From the NCBI GenBank assembly GCA_002841625.1, contig PHAG01000001.1, positions 310,001 through 374,000 of the forward strand: a stretch of 64,000 nt of DNA, read 5' to 3'. The notes under the pieces are model-generated. The model worked only from the letters and a program-made list of their open reading frames with translations. It had not been told where the DNA came from and searched no databases. Of the stretch, positions 44,200-53,998 are shown piece by piece. The stretch's first letter is position 1. Every line of letters starts with the position of its first letter. The DNA comes from Firmicutes bacterium HGW-Firmicutes-1. GTDB lineage: Bacteria; Bacillota; Clostridia; Lachnospirales; Vallitaleaceae. The translations under genes and the position numbers were made by a program.

Positions 44200-46206
44200 T
44201 CAAATCTTAAATTGATTAATCGTTTTAGTAAGTTCATTAGCAAGTGCATGTAAATCTTCAACCGCTTCAGAAATTTTAGTAATTGCATAGGATTGTTCTT
44301 GAACTGTAGCATTCACTTCCTCAGATGCCGCCGCTGTCTCCTGTGAAACAGCTGAAATATTTGTGATAACATCTACCATTTCAACTCTATGATGATCTAA
44401 TTGTACAATAGAGTTATTTAAGGTTGCAATCTTCTCGGTGATACCTTCAATTGAGCTTGAAATATCTGATAGGGATTGATCAACCTCAAGAACAACTTCC
44501 GCTTGATCGTTCCCGATTTTCGTAACGCTATCCATCATGGAAACCGTATCATCGGTATTCTTTACAATGTTAGAGACGATTGTATTAATTTCTGTAGCAG
44601 CATGATTAGATGCCTCCGCTAGCTTTCTTATTTCATCTGCTACAACCGCAAACCCCTTACCATGTTCTCCTGCTCTAGCAGCTTCTATGGATGCATTTAA
44701 TGCAAGTAGATTCGTTTGAGCTGCAATGGTTGTAATGGTTTCAAGGAAGTAGATAATCTCTTTAATCTTTTCAGCTAATGAAAATATCGAATCTGCAATT
44801 TTCGTATTAGATTGTTGGTTTGTTTTATTTTTGTTTTTAAGATTACCTACGGTATGAACACCCTTTTCTTTTGATTGAGTGACTATTCCAATATACTCCG
44901 TAATTTCATCTTGGTTCGCATTCAGCACTGTTAACTGATCAGATATTTCAGTGATGAAAAGAGAACCTCTTTCAGCCTGTTCAGCTTCTTCACCAGCACT
45001 TCTAGCAATCTCATCTGATGCAAGTGCAATTTCCTTAATAGCCTCTCCTGCAATTTTAGATGATACATTTAAATTTTCTGATGCCACCAACACTTTTTTG
45101 GAAGCAGAATTGATATTGTTAATTAAAATCCCTAATTGCTCTACCATTAAATTAAAGGATTTTGCTAAGTCTCCAATCTCATCGCTTCTACTAACATTTG
45201 TTCTAATAGAGAAATCTCCTGTTTTTACCTTTGTCATATCTTCTAGTAATGATTTTATTGGTCTAGAGATAGAATTAGCTAAAATTACAGATATAAATAC
45301 TCCAAGTGCTAGGGATATTACACCTAAAATCAATATATTTTTTAAGATGGCAAGAGCATAATCATTTACCTCAGAGTAATATATCGATCCGCCTAGTTTC
45401 CAGCCATTTTTATCTACTGTATTAAATACTAGGATTTTCTTTTCTTCCTTAGTATTGTCTTTTTTACCTGTTTTTTCTTTATATGTATATGTCATTGAAC
45501 CCGTATCTTCACTTGTTATTTTTTTGAGCACTGATTCCACTGGAATAGGTTTATCTAATAGTGTTTCATCCGGATGTGCTATAACATTGCCAATACTAGT
45601 CGTTAAGAATAAATATCCATTTTCACCAATTTGAGTCTTAGCAAGCTCTTCAGATAATGTAGTTAGTGTAAAATCTATCCCAACTACCCCTAGGAGTTTT
45701 CCATCTGTATCGTACACAGGTGTTGCAACTGTTACAACAATAAGTCCTGTTGATGCATCTGGATATGGATCGGTCCAAATTGTTGCTTTTTTTTCCTTAG
45801 CTTGTTTGTACCAATCTCTTGAAGTTGGATCATACCCTTCTGGCAAATCATCCTCTGGATACATGATCATCTGTTTATCTTCAATCCCAATATAAATATA
45901 TAACAAATCTGCATGTGCATTTTTAAAAGCTTCTAAATCTTTTAAAACCATTGAATGATCAGTACTTCCGCTTTTAATATGGTTCATAATTGATTGAGAA
46001 CCAGCATAATATTGGGTACTGCTTTCATACTCATTTAAGAAATATGTAATTGCCTGCTCTGATTTGTCAATTATTTGACTCCCTTGATTAATATATAAAT
46101 CCTTAACACTTCTATTTGCTGTTAAGTAGGACCCAAATCCGATCACAAAAAGAGATACCGCAATTGAAAAGAAAAACATTAACAGTAATTTCATCTTAAG
46201 TGTCAA
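44200..46206 (-). CDS. Methyl-accepting chemotaxis protein with dCache sensor
   Basis: 668 residues. First membrane helix about 5-27; extracellular double-Cache sensor about 32-275 ([41 protein letters not shown]); second helix about 282-303; HAMP about 304-356; cytoplasmic signalling domain with hairpin tip [20 protein letters not shown]. Cache domains of this type often bind amino acids, but the ligand cannot be read here. The frame is open to a TTG at 46215; I prefer the TTG at 46206 because AAAGGAG then has a 9-base spacing, while the first ATG is too far away. Transcribed alone. Confidence 0.9.
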   Translation of the reverse strand: MTLKMKLLLMFFFSIAVSLFVIGFGSYLTANRSVKDLYINQGSQIIDKSEQAITYFLNEYESSTQYYAGSQSIMNHIKSGSTDHSMVLKDLEAFKNAHADLLYIYIGIEDKQMIMYPEDDLPEGYDPTSRDWYKQAKEKKATIWTDPYPDASTGLIVVTVATPVYDTDGKLLGVVGIDFTLTTLSEELAKTQIGENGYLFLTTSIGNVIAHPDETLLDKPIPVESVLKKITSEDTGSMTYTYKEKTGKKDNTKEEKKILVFNTVDKNGWKLGGSIYYSEVNDYALAILKNILILGVISLALGVFISVILANSISRPIKSLLEDMTKVKTGDFSIRTNVSRSDEIGDLAKSFNLMVEQLGILINNINSASKKVLVASENLNVSSKIAGEAIKEIALASDEIARSAGEEAEQAERGSLFITEISDQLTVLNANQDEITEYIGIVTQSKEKGVHTVGNLKNKNKTNQQSNTKIADSIFSLAEKIKEIIYFLETITTIAAQTNLLALNASIEAARAGEHGKGFAVVADEIRKLAEASNHAATEINTIVSNIVKNTDDTVSMMDSVTKIGNDQAEVVLEVDQSLSDISSSIEGITEKIATLNNSIVQLDHHRVEMVDVITNISAVSQETAAASEEVNATVQEQSYAITKISEAVEDLHALANELTKTINQFKI

Positions 46207-46262
46207 TATTCTCAACTCCTTTAATTGAATTATGAAATAATTCCGTGCTAAAATATAATAAT

Positions 46263-46291
46263 ATTATACATTATTCTCAATAATAATACAA
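46263..46291 (-). promoter_or_regulatory. Promoter of the chemoreceptor gene
   Basis: Minus-strand TTGTAT (46286-46291) and TATAAT (46263-46268) with a 17-base spacer, about 55 bases before the chosen start. Confidence 0.6.
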
Positions 46292-46395
46292 TAGTTTTAA
46301 TATTTGATGCTATTGTCAGAATTAAACAAATTCAATCCCATTGCCTCCCTTGTTGTATTGTAGTATATGAACAAATCAGTTCCTTAAAATGGATG

Positions 46396-47073
46396 TCATT
46401 CCTGTTCATTATTATGAAGATTGCCTCCCCAGTCTCCTCCTACTTGCTTTACTCTTTCGGAAAGCTGTTCAATATACTTAAGCACCTGATTTCCTAGATG
46501 CTCTATATTCCCAATATCGATAACCATACGAAGTGGTTTTACTTGCATAAGTCCTTGCATTACAAGGTCAAGTGAGGTAATATCACGCTCTTTCATTACT
46601 CTACTAAAATGTATAATAAAAGTTCCGTTATTATTTTCAACATGAAATGCTGGTTGCTTATCATTTGAAGTTGAAGTTTTAACAGTATTGGGTTTTGGAG
46701 ATGTACGTCCTTTCTCACTCAAAACCTGATTAACTATTTTAAGTAGACTTTTTGTTTCAACTGGCTTAAGAACATAATGTTTAGCTCCTCGATTGATAGC
46801 TTCAAACAACATTTGCTTCTGATTAAGTGCACTAATCATAATGATCCTAGCCTCTGGATCAATTTCAATGATTTGAGTAACTGCGTCCACACCATTCATA
46901 ATTGGCATTGAAATATCCATAGTTACTATATCTGGTTGCAACTCTTTATATAAGACTGTTGCTTGTTTTCCATCACTTGCCTTCCCTACAATTTCATGAC
47001 CGGCCTCAAGAAAAATATACTCAATATTATTTCTCATAACCATTGAATCATCGACTATCAATACCTTAGCCAT
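46396..47073 (-). CDS. CheY-type response regulator with C-terminal STAS-like domain
   Basis: 225 residues. Receiver domain 1-120 with acidic pair Asp8-Asp9, phospho-acceptor Asp53 (TMDISMP), Ser81 and Lys103 (LKPVE). After a Ser/Thr/Asn linker, residues about 145-215 resemble a STAS-type fold (GTFIIHFSRVM, MVIDIGNIEHLGNQVLKYI); this part is a weaker call. There is no DNA-binding domain, so the output should be protein-protein. The start overlaps the kinase gene by 8 bases, so the pair probably forms one signalling unit. Confidence 0.85.
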   Translation of the reverse strand: MAKVLIVDDSMVMRNNIEYIFLEAGHEIVGKASDGKQATVLYKELQPDIVTMDISMPIMNGVDAVTQIIEIDPEARIIMISALNQKQMLFEAINRGAKHYVLKPVETKSLLKIVNQVLSEKGRTSPKPNTVKTSTSNDKQPAFHVENNNGTFIIHFSRVMKERDITSLDLVMQGLMQVKPLRMVIDIGNIEHLGNQVLKYIEQLSERVKQVGGDWGGNLHNNEQE

Positions 47074-50000
47074 TGATTACCCCTCCTATTGATTCATAGA
47101 TCTCATCTTCATCAAAATCAAGTAAAATTCCCACACTAAGCTTATGATTGTTGCATGTCAATGAATATATCTTATTTTGTAACTGCGTATGCTTTAAATA
47201 ACCACCTTTATTCCTAAGAACCAATGGTATCCCAATCGTAAAAAGACAATTTGTCTCTTGATACTTTACAAGTGCATTCCCAATGATTGTATTAACCACT
47301 TCGCCACTAGCATCATCTATATAGCTTTCCTTTTTTTCTAAAATGATATCTCCCAATATCAAGTACTTTAACAAGCTAATAACACTATTTTCATTCGTAC
47401 TAAATAAAATGATACCATTTATAGTACCTTTAATACTAATAAATACAGTAATCTCATTTAGCTGAATGATGCTCTCCGATATCATTTGTTCAGACTCAAA
47501 GCTTAAACCTACATTCTCAGAAAGATGTTCTTTCGTTGTCATCACAACTGCTTCAATAAAAGCTTCTGCCGATATTTCGTCAACTTCTTCACTTGTTATT
47601 TTTTTAGGTAGCGTAAGTGTAAACACAGTTCCTTCCTCTATGCCGTTTTTGATTTCAATCAAACCACCAATCTCCTCTACACTTGCCTTGACCGCTTTTA
47701 GCCCAATACCTCTACCAGATAAATTAGTAGCACTATCTCTAGTTGTCATATGAGGAATAAAAACAAGAATCTTTTTCTGTTCTTCACTCATAGAATCAAG
47801 CTCATCTTTAGTAATAAGCCCTTTTTCAAGTGCCTTCATTTCCATGAATTTTACGTCTATACCTCTTCCATCATCTGAAATAATGATATTAAAGTTTTCA
47901 CCACAGTCTTGAATCACACAAGATATTTTTCCGAAAATATCTTTTCCTTTTTCTAAACGTATATCTTCTGCTTCGATTCCATGGTCAACACAATTCCTGA
48001 AAATATGTACAAGTGATTTTACAACTTCATGATAATCCATTCTATCTACAAAAACCTCGTCTCCAGTTATTTCAAATGACTTTATGTTTTTACCCCAACG
48101 TTCACTCAATTTTATGGTGTACTCTGGGTAATTGCTCAATAACTCATGGAGGGATTGATATCTCAAATCTTTAATCATTGCTAATATCGTTTTAGCTTCT
48201 TTATAATTTACGGTAGTTCTTATTTTTTCTTCAATTTTTATAAGCTTTTCATTCTCAATATGAAAGAGTTCTCCTTCTTTAAAAAAGTCTTTTCCAGTGA
48301 AGGATTCAATAATATCCAAGTCTTCCTGTAACCATAAATATAATTTGTCCCCATTAATAACCTCTAGGATATTTGCTTCTTCCATTTTATACAATTGATC
48401 CTCTAATTGATTAAGTTTATCAACTAGATTAAGCATATAATATTGGCTAAAACTACCTTTAAATGTATGAATCTGCCTTAATAAACCTTCAACCTGTGTA
48501 TTTGGAATTTGACGAAAACTTTGTTTGAAAAACTTTTTATATCCTTTTATTAATGAAATAAAATCGTCTCTGCCCAAAATTGCTTTTACAACCATTTTTA
48601 ATGTTTTTCTCTCTTCGTCCATTCGCTTTTCTAAAAGCTTTTTATCAGTTATATCTGTTATAATCACCATAATGAAGTTCTCTATTTTTTCATCTTTAGC
48701 CATTTTATAACTTATGCTAACACTTTTATCTCCAATATTCATTTCCTCAGGTAATAAAGGCATATACAACTCTCTCATATCCTCTTCACAATAAAAAATT
48801 TTCAATAACAACTCATTCGTAAAATTTTGCATTTCAATATCATCTGGATAAAGCAATTCAGAGAAACTTTTATTATAAACCTTTCCTCCAAAAATTCTTT
48901 CACATTCCAAGCTATATTCACCTTGAATCATCAAGTCATTTTTCAATGTTAAGATGCCTTCACCAACATGATCAAATACATTTCTTAACTTCAATACCTT
49001 CAAGTTTAGTTGTTTATGAGCATGTTGAATCAACTCTTCATTTTTTTTGCGGCTTGTTATATCATGAAAAACCAGTATTGCCCCTATTCGCTCACCATAG
49101 TCATTTTCTACAGCTACTCCCGAACAAAGACATGGGGTTTTTTCATTGTTACTATTTATCAACTCTAATTCATATCCATTCATGTAACCTTTTTCTAGTA
49201 GTTCAATGACAAATTCATTGTTCTTTTGAAAATGATTGATTACTTTACTTGCAGACTCCCCAATTATTTGGTGATCAAATAAACCAGTTATATCCATTGT
49301 AGCCTTATTCACTTCACCTATTATAAAATCATTATTCATAATGATGACAGGATCCTTCATTGTATTCAACACATATTCTGCTGCTATTTCTTGCGTTAAA
49401 TTCATAAGCTTATACTTGCTAATTGCATACCAAATACCGGCCATTACAATTGTACAAAGCAATACTCCTAATGGTAATATTTCAAAGCCAAGTAATGGTA
49501 ATAACGTATCTGTAATCCCTCCAAGAATTAATGTCGTCAAGGTAGTAATGATGATGATTTCTGCTTGTCTTTTTTCTCTTACAGATTCTGTGCGTCTTCT
49601 CCATAAAGTTAATAGCATTAGCCCTAAAAGAACATAACTCACATAATGAATATCAAAGGCCACTGACCACTTTGTACGATTGGTATTCAAAAACACCCAG
49701 CCCATTGTTGTCTTTACCAATTCACCTTCTGTATTTTTCAAAAACTGCACGAAGAAAAGTGTTGAAGGGATATATAGCAATGGGAAGTAGCGATAATACT
49801 TTTTGATCCAGTGATTATTTGTAATAGAGGTTATAAACAAGAGCATTGAACCATAAAAAAAACACCATCCTAAACTGGAGATAGTTCGCCATAACAAGGC
49901 TGGCCGATAATCGTTAGCAGATACCATAAAGGTATATCCTAGACTCCAAAAACTTAGATTGATACACATAATAAGAAACATAATATTAATAATTGATTTT

Positions 50001-50080
50001 TTATTAAGTAGAAAAACATAAATACCACTAAACATGTAGAAAATAAATCCAGTAAAATAGCATAAAGACCATAGGTTCAT
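47066..50080 (-). CDS. Membrane histidine kinase: 7TM-PAS-PAS-HPt-HATPase-CheX-like
   Basis: 1004 residues. About seven membrane helices in residues 5-215; PAS domains about 233-340 (NTMKDPVIIMNN) and 365-470 (FDHVGEGILTL); an HPt domain with phospho-acceptor His538 in QIHTFKGSF; a CheA-like ATPase with HIFRNCVDHGIE near 694, DDGRGID and GRGIGLKAV near 791; and a C-terminal domain (about 835-1000) with ASGEVVNTIIGNAL, resembling the chemotaxis phosphatase CheX. The histidine sits in an HPt, as in CheA, rather than an H-box. The partner is the overlapping response regulator gene. The Shine-Dalgarno (GAGGGCG) is weak. The CheX-like assignment is from motif likeness only. Confidence 0.87.
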   Translation of the reverse strand: MNLWSLCYFTGFIFYMFSGIYVFLLNKKSIINIMFLIMCINLSFWSLGYTFMVSANDYRPALLWRTISSLGWCFFYGSMLLFITSITNNHWIKKYYRYFPLLYIPSTLFFVQFLKNTEGELVKTTMGWVFLNTNRTKWSVAFDIHYVSYVLLGLMLLTLWRRRTESVREKRQAEIIIITTLTTLILGGITDTLLPLLGFEILPLGVLLCTIVMAGIWYAISKYKLMNLTQEIAAEYVLNTMKDPVIIMNNDFIIGEVNKATMDITGLFDHQIIGESASKVINHFQKNNEFVIELLEKGYMNGYELELINSNNEKTPCLCSGVAVENDYGERIGAILVFHDITSRKKNEELIQHAHKQLNLKVLKLRNVFDHVGEGILTLKNDLMIQGEYSLECERIFGGKVYNKSFSELLYPDDIEMQNFTNELLLKIFYCEEDMRELYMPLLPEEMNIGDKSVSISYKMAKDEKIENFIMVIITDITDKKLLEKRMDEERKTLKMVVKAILGRDDFISLIKGYKKFFKQSFRQIPNTQVEGLLRQIHTFKGSFSQYYMLNLVDKLNQLEDQLYKMEEANILEVINGDKLYLWLQEDLDIIESFTGKDFFKEGELFHIENEKLIKIEEKIRTTVNYKEAKTILAMIKDLRYQSLHELLSNYPEYTIKLSERWGKNIKSFEITGDEVFVDRMDYHEVVKSLVHIFRNCVDHGIEAEDIRLEKGKDIFGKISCVIQDCGENFNIIISDDGRGIDVKFMEMKALEKGLITKDELDSMSEEQKKILVFIPHMTTRDSATNLSGRGIGLKAVKASVEEIGGLIEIKNGIEEGTVFTLTLPKKITSEEVDEISAEAFIEAVVMTTKEHLSENVGLSFESEQMISESIIQLNEITVFISIKGTINGIILFSTNENSVISLLKYLILGDIILEKKESYIDDASGEVVNTIIGNALVKYQETNCLFTIGIPLVLRNKGGYLKHTQLQNKIYSLTCNNHKLSVGILLDFDEDEIYESIGGVING

Positions 50081-50123
50081 AAATACGCCCTCAACTCTAC
50101 ATTGTTTTTTTGGAATAACACTA

Positions 50124-50141
50124 CCCCAACAAAAAATTGGG
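50124..50141. other. Short hairpin in the HK / EIIC-EAL intergenic region
   Basis: CCCCAA and TTGGGG form a 6-bp stem around a six-base A-rich loop, 44 bases upstream of the kinase start. Not a convincing terminator. The rest of 50081-50396 is AT-rich with no gene seen. Confidence 0.4.
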
Positions 50142-50295
50142 GCTACATATTTCTTAATTATACAAAATTTGACTCCATTTTACAAGACACTTAATACTAC
50201 GTTTGGTATTGTTCAAGTAAAAACAACCTTTATCTTAAAACTTAAAATAATTTGACAATATATTACATCACCTATACCTTTCAGTAACTTTAATA

Positions 50296-50304
50296 TGTTA
50301 TAAT
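50296..50304 (+). promoter_or_regulatory. Extended -10 promoter candidate for the EIIC-EAL gene
   Basis: TGTTATAAT matches the extended -10 pattern, about 90 bases before the start codon. A TTGACA is present further upstream (50253-50258) but at the wrong distance for this -10. Confidence 0.5.
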
Positions 50305-50396
50305 AATAATCACCTATATCATTTTAGTATCGTTAAATGGGATTCATTTGAATAAGAATCCTAGCACAGTAATCATAACAGACTGGAGATTACCAC

Positions 50397-52517
50397 ATGT
50401 ATTTGGCAAATAAAATTATACATATATCAGACAAAATAAATAAAAACATTTTAATTAAGTCTATTAGAAGCGGCCTAATTTTAATAATCCCGCTGATTAT
50501 TGCAGGATCTATCTCGTTAATTTTCAACAACCTTCCGATTGCTCCCTATCAAAATTTTATGAATGATCTCTTTGGTTCTACATGGAAAATGGTCGGTGAT
50601 TTAATCTGGAACTTAACATTTGGTATCATGGGCCTTGCCCTATCTATTACCGTAAGCTTCTCCTTTGTATCACATTATTCTTCTGAAAAGAACGTTCAAT
50701 TGAATCCAATTATTGTCGCACTTGCCTCAATGATATCTTTTCTGATCATTACGAATACAACCATGACAGGTTTAAACACAAATCAAGTTGGTGTTACCGG
50801 AGTGTTTATGGCATTACTGATCTCCCTTACTTCAAGTACTATCTTTGTAAAAGTACATAAATTATCTAAAATTAGACTAAAATCCTTTTATATAGATAAT
50901 GATTCAAATTTACAACTAGCACTCACTTCCATCCTTCCATTTTCGTTCACTTTATTTGTTTTTGTACTGTTGAGGTATAGCCTAACTTATTTTGGCATCC
51001 AAGATATTAATAGTTTACTTACTCATTTGGCAGTTGGAGGCTTTGAGAATATTGATAATCCATTTTTTTCTGGCCTATTGTTCGTTATACTTCATCAAGT
51101 ATTCTGGTTTTTTGGTATTCATGGAGGAAATGTTCTTTATTCCATATCAGACAATATATATATGGCCGCCGTACATCAAAACATCAATACTCTTGTGCTA
51201 AATCAAGAACCCATTCACATCCTAACAAAGCCCTTCTTAGATGTTTTTGTATTTATTGGAGGTGCCGGCTCTACATTATGTTTATTATTTGCCATTTTCA
51301 TAGTTGCTAAAAAGTCTACTACTGCTAAAATGGCAAAACTATCCTTATTACCTGCCTTATTTAATATTAATGAAATTATCTTTTTTGGTTTACCTATTGT
51401 GTTAAACCCAGTGTTTTTAATCCCTTATATATTTGTACCAATATTACTTTATAAAATAGCTTATTTAGCTACAGCTATTGGCTTAGTTCCTCTAACAATT
51501 GCTGAGGTCAACTGGACCACACCAATCTTATTAGGAGGGTTAACAGCTACAGGATCATGGCGAGGTATACTCTTACAACTCGTAAACTTATCGGTTGGCG
51601 TAGCTATCTATATTCCTTTTGTCAAAATGTTTGAAATTCAAAAAGATAGAACAATCAAAGCATCCTACGAAAAACTATTAGCGGTTATTTTAAACAACTA
51701 CAATTCATCTCATAAAGTTTTATCACGATTTGATGATATCGGGAATATTGCAAATGTATTAATTTATGAAATAAAAGATGCTCTTAAAAACAATACTTTA
51801 TATCTTGAATATCAACCACAAGTGAATGATCAAGGTATTGTTACAGGTGTAGAGGTGCTTCTGAGGTGGAATCATTATCGATATGGAAAGGTACCCCCTC
51901 AACTGATTATTGTACTTTCAGAAGAATCAGGCCTCATCCATGAGTTAGGTCGATGGATTATTGCAAAATCTTGTTCTCAATTGGCAGAATGGAAAAACCA
52001 ATCAAACGTTAATATAGAGATGTGTATCAATATTTCACCTGAACAATTAAACGATGAAAAGATGTTAATGATTTTAAAGGATTCTATTAAAAAGTATAAT
52101 ATCAATCCGCAACAAATCGAGCTTGAAATCACAGAATCTGCTCCATTAAAAACTGATCATACAACTCATCAATTCATGGCAAACTTAAAGGATTTAGGAG
52201 TAAAAATTGCTATGGATGATTTCGGTATGGGTTATACCTCTATGTTGTTTATGCGTAACTTTAAGGTCGACACCATCAAATTAGATGGTTCCCTTACGAA
52301 GGATGTTGTTAAAGATAAAAATTGTCAGGAAATTATATCTTCTATGGTTCATTTAGCCAATTCTTTGAATGTAAAGGTCATTGCTGAATATGTTGAAACA
52401 AAAGAACAGCAAGCTATCTTGAAGAAGCTTGGCTGTCTCAATTATCAAGGCTATTTATTTAGTAAGCCCGTTTTACCTAATCAAATAATTGAATACTTGA
52501 ATTCTCAACACGACTAA
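50397..52517 (+). CDS. PTS EIIC-like membrane protein fused to EAL (c-di-GMP phosphodiesterase) domain
   Basis: 706 residues. Residues 1-425 form a multi-pass membrane domain of the cellobiose/lactose EIIC type (GLILIIPLIIAGSISLIFNNLP, FWFFGIHGGNVL near 234, FNINEIIFFGLPIVLNP). Residues about 455-700 are an EAL domain with EVLLRW near 487 (EVL variant of EAL), NISPEQL, ELEITES, DDFGMGYTS near 606 and the KVIAEYVET loop, so the metal- and base-binding residues look retained. No EIIA or EIIB domain or gene is present, so it is probably a sensor rather than a transporter: sugar binding would tune c-di-GMP breakdown. TGGAGAT precedes the ATG. Divergent from the kinase gene. Confidence 0.88.
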   Translation: MYLANKIIHISDKINKNILIKSIRSGLILIIPLIIAGSISLIFNNLPIAPYQNFMNDLFGSTWKMVGDLIWNLTFGIMGLALSITVSFSFVSHYSSEKNVQLNPIIVALASMISFLIITNTTMTGLNTNQVGVTGVFMALLISLTSSTIFVKVHKLSKIRLKSFYIDNDSNLQLALTSILPFSFTLFVFVLLRYSLTYFGIQDINSLLTHLAVGGFENIDNPFFSGLLFVILHQVFWFFGIHGGNVLYSISDNIYMAAVHQNINTLVLNQEPIHILTKPFLDVFVFIGGAGSTLCLLFAIFIVAKKSTTAKMAKLSLLPALFNINEIIFFGLPIVLNPVFLIPYIFVPILLYKIAYLATAIGLVPLTIAEVNWTTPILLGGLTATGSWRGILLQLVNLSVGVAIYIPFVKMFEIQKDRTIKASYEKLLAVILNNYNSSHKVLSRFDDIGNIANVLIYEIKDALKNNTLYLEYQPQVNDQGIVTGVEVLLRWNHYRYGKVPPQLIIVLSEESGLIHELGRWIIAKSCSQLAEWKNQSNVNIEMCINISPEQLNDEKMLMILKDSIKKYNINPQQIELEITESAPLKTDHTTHQFMANLKDLGVKIAMDDFGMGYTSMLFMRNFKVDTIKLDGSLTKDVVKDKNCQEIISSMVHLANSLNVKVIAEYVETKEQQAILKKLGCLNYQGYLFSKPVLPNQIIEYLNSQHD

Positions 52518-52548
52518 GAGGTGCATTATAAAAAATATACCAAAAACA

Positions 52549-52606
52549 AACAGTCTCATTTCCTATATCTTGTATCGTATGACAAGATATAGGAAATGAG
52601 ACTGTT
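52549..52606. terminator. Very long perfect hairpin after the EIIC-EAL gene
   Basis: Two 25-base arms (52549-52573 and 52582-52606) are exact reverse complements around an 8-base loop. It lies 31 bases after the stop. The downstream flank has no clear T run, so it may end, protect or process the transcript rather than act as a classic terminator. Confidence 0.7.
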
Positions 52607-52776
52607 CAAATTCAAAAAGATCGTCTCGTCAGCTTATATACCTATCTCATCTTCGAAATTTCAATAGTTTATCCCCCGAAGGACAAATTTTTACAACGAT
52701 AAGTAGATATATATGCTAACACTATAATACTATATAGTCTATATTATAGAATAACGATTACTAAAGGGGTGAACCA

Positions 52777-53910
52777 ATGGATTTTACGATATATACTAAA
52801 GTGTTTTTTGGTGAAAATGCATTAGATGCATTAAGGGTGTTAAAGATTAAGAAGGTATTCGTAGTCACGGATCCATTTATGGTACAATCTGGTGCTATAA
52901 ATAATTTAACTATTATTTTAGATGATATGAAAGTGCCTTACACAATATTCGATGATATTGTCCCCGACCCCCCTATTGAAAAAGTTGCAAAAGGTGTAAA
53001 TGCATTTTTACAGGCTGATCCTGATACTGTTATCGGATTAGGCGGCGGCTCAGCTATTGATGCAGCAAAGGCAATTTCTGAATTTGCTTTAAAGATTAGT
53101 GGTAAAAGTAAAAACCTTTGTATTGCTATTCCAACGACAAGTGGTACAGGCTCTGAGGTTACTTCATTTGCAGTCATTTCTGATAAACAAAATAATATTA
53201 AATATCCTCTTGTTAGTGATAGTCTACTTCCTGATATAGCTATATTAGACCCAAAGCTGGTTATTACTGTTCCAAAAATTGTTACAGCTGACACAGGTAT
53301 GGACGTCTTGACACATGCAATGGAAGCTTATGTGTCTACCAAGTGCAATGACTTTAGTGATGCCTTAGCAGAAAAAGCAGTAAGATTAGTTTGCGAAAAT
53401 CTTCTAGATGCATATACTGAAGGAGACAATTTAAAAGCTCGAGAAAAAATACATAATGCCTCCTGTATAGCAGGGATGGCCTTCAATAATACTTCATTAG
53501 GGCTCAACCACGGTTTAGCTCATGCCTTAGGTGCACAATTCAAAATTGCACATGGAAGAATAAACTCTATTCTCCTGCCACATATTATAAAATATAATGC
53601 AAATATAAAAGGTAATTATAATGAAACCTACAACGAGGCTGCAATTAAATATGCAAACGTTGCTAAGATGCTAAACTTTCCTTCTTCAAATATTGGTGAA
53701 GCAATTAATAGTTTAACAAAAGCAATCATAAAACTGCAAAAAGATATGAAAATGCCAATTTCTCTCAGAGAACAAGGAATCCTTAAATCTGATTTGGATA
53801 AATTCAAAGAAGAAATTGCCAAGAATGCGCTGCAAGATGCAACCACTAAAACCAATCCAAGAGTTCCAACTCTTGAGGAGATCATCCAAATCCTTGAGGA
53901 TATATATTAA
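52777..53910 (+). CDS. Iron-containing alcohol dehydrogenase (1-propanol/butanol type)
   Basis: 377 residues, normal for group III alcohol dehydrogenases. NAD(P)-binding GLGGGSAIDAAKAI, the TTSGTGSEVTSF stretch, and metal ligands in DTGMDVLTHAMEAY and LNHGLAHALGA...HGRINSILLPH. It probably reduces aldehydes to alcohols with NADH as a fermentation sink; closest in pattern to PduQ/1-propanol dehydrogenases, but substrate cannot be fixed from sequence. AGGGGTG precedes the ATG. Single gene ended by a strong terminator. Confidence 0.92.
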   Translation: MDFTIYTKVFFGENALDALRVLKIKKVFVVTDPFMVQSGAINNLTIILDDMKVPYTIFDDIVPDPPIEKVAKGVNAFLQADPDTVIGLGGGSAIDAAKAISEFALKISGKSKNLCIAIPTTSGTGSEVTSFAVISDKQNNIKYPLVSDSLLPDIAILDPKLVITVPKIVTADTGMDVLTHAMEAYVSTKCNDFSDALAEKAVRLVCENLLDAYTEGDNLKAREKIHNASCIAGMAFNNTSLGLNHGLAHALGAQFKIAHGRINSILLPHIIKYNANIKGNYNETYNEAAIKYANVAKMLNFPSSNIGEAINSLTKAIIKLQKDMKMPISLREQGILKSDLDKFKEEIAKNALQDATTKTNPRVPTLEEIIQILEDIY

Positions 53911-53957
53911 AAGTAACTACTATAAAAATTGCTAATTCCATTTTTCACTTATAAACG

Positions 53958-53998
53958 AAAAGGGAGGTGCTGCACAATTTGTGTAGCACCTCCCTTTT
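53958..53998. terminator. Bidirectional terminator between the alcohol dehydrogenase and methyltransferase genes
   Basis: 14-bp perfect stem AAAAGGGAGGTGCT / AGCACCTCCCTTTT with A and T runs on the flanks. The last bases overlap the stop of the minus-strand gene. Confidence 0.92.

Noticed and set aside
52549-52606. Insertion sequence or integration site
   Set aside because: No transposase, target duplication or second copy in the window; only the hairpin itself is visible.
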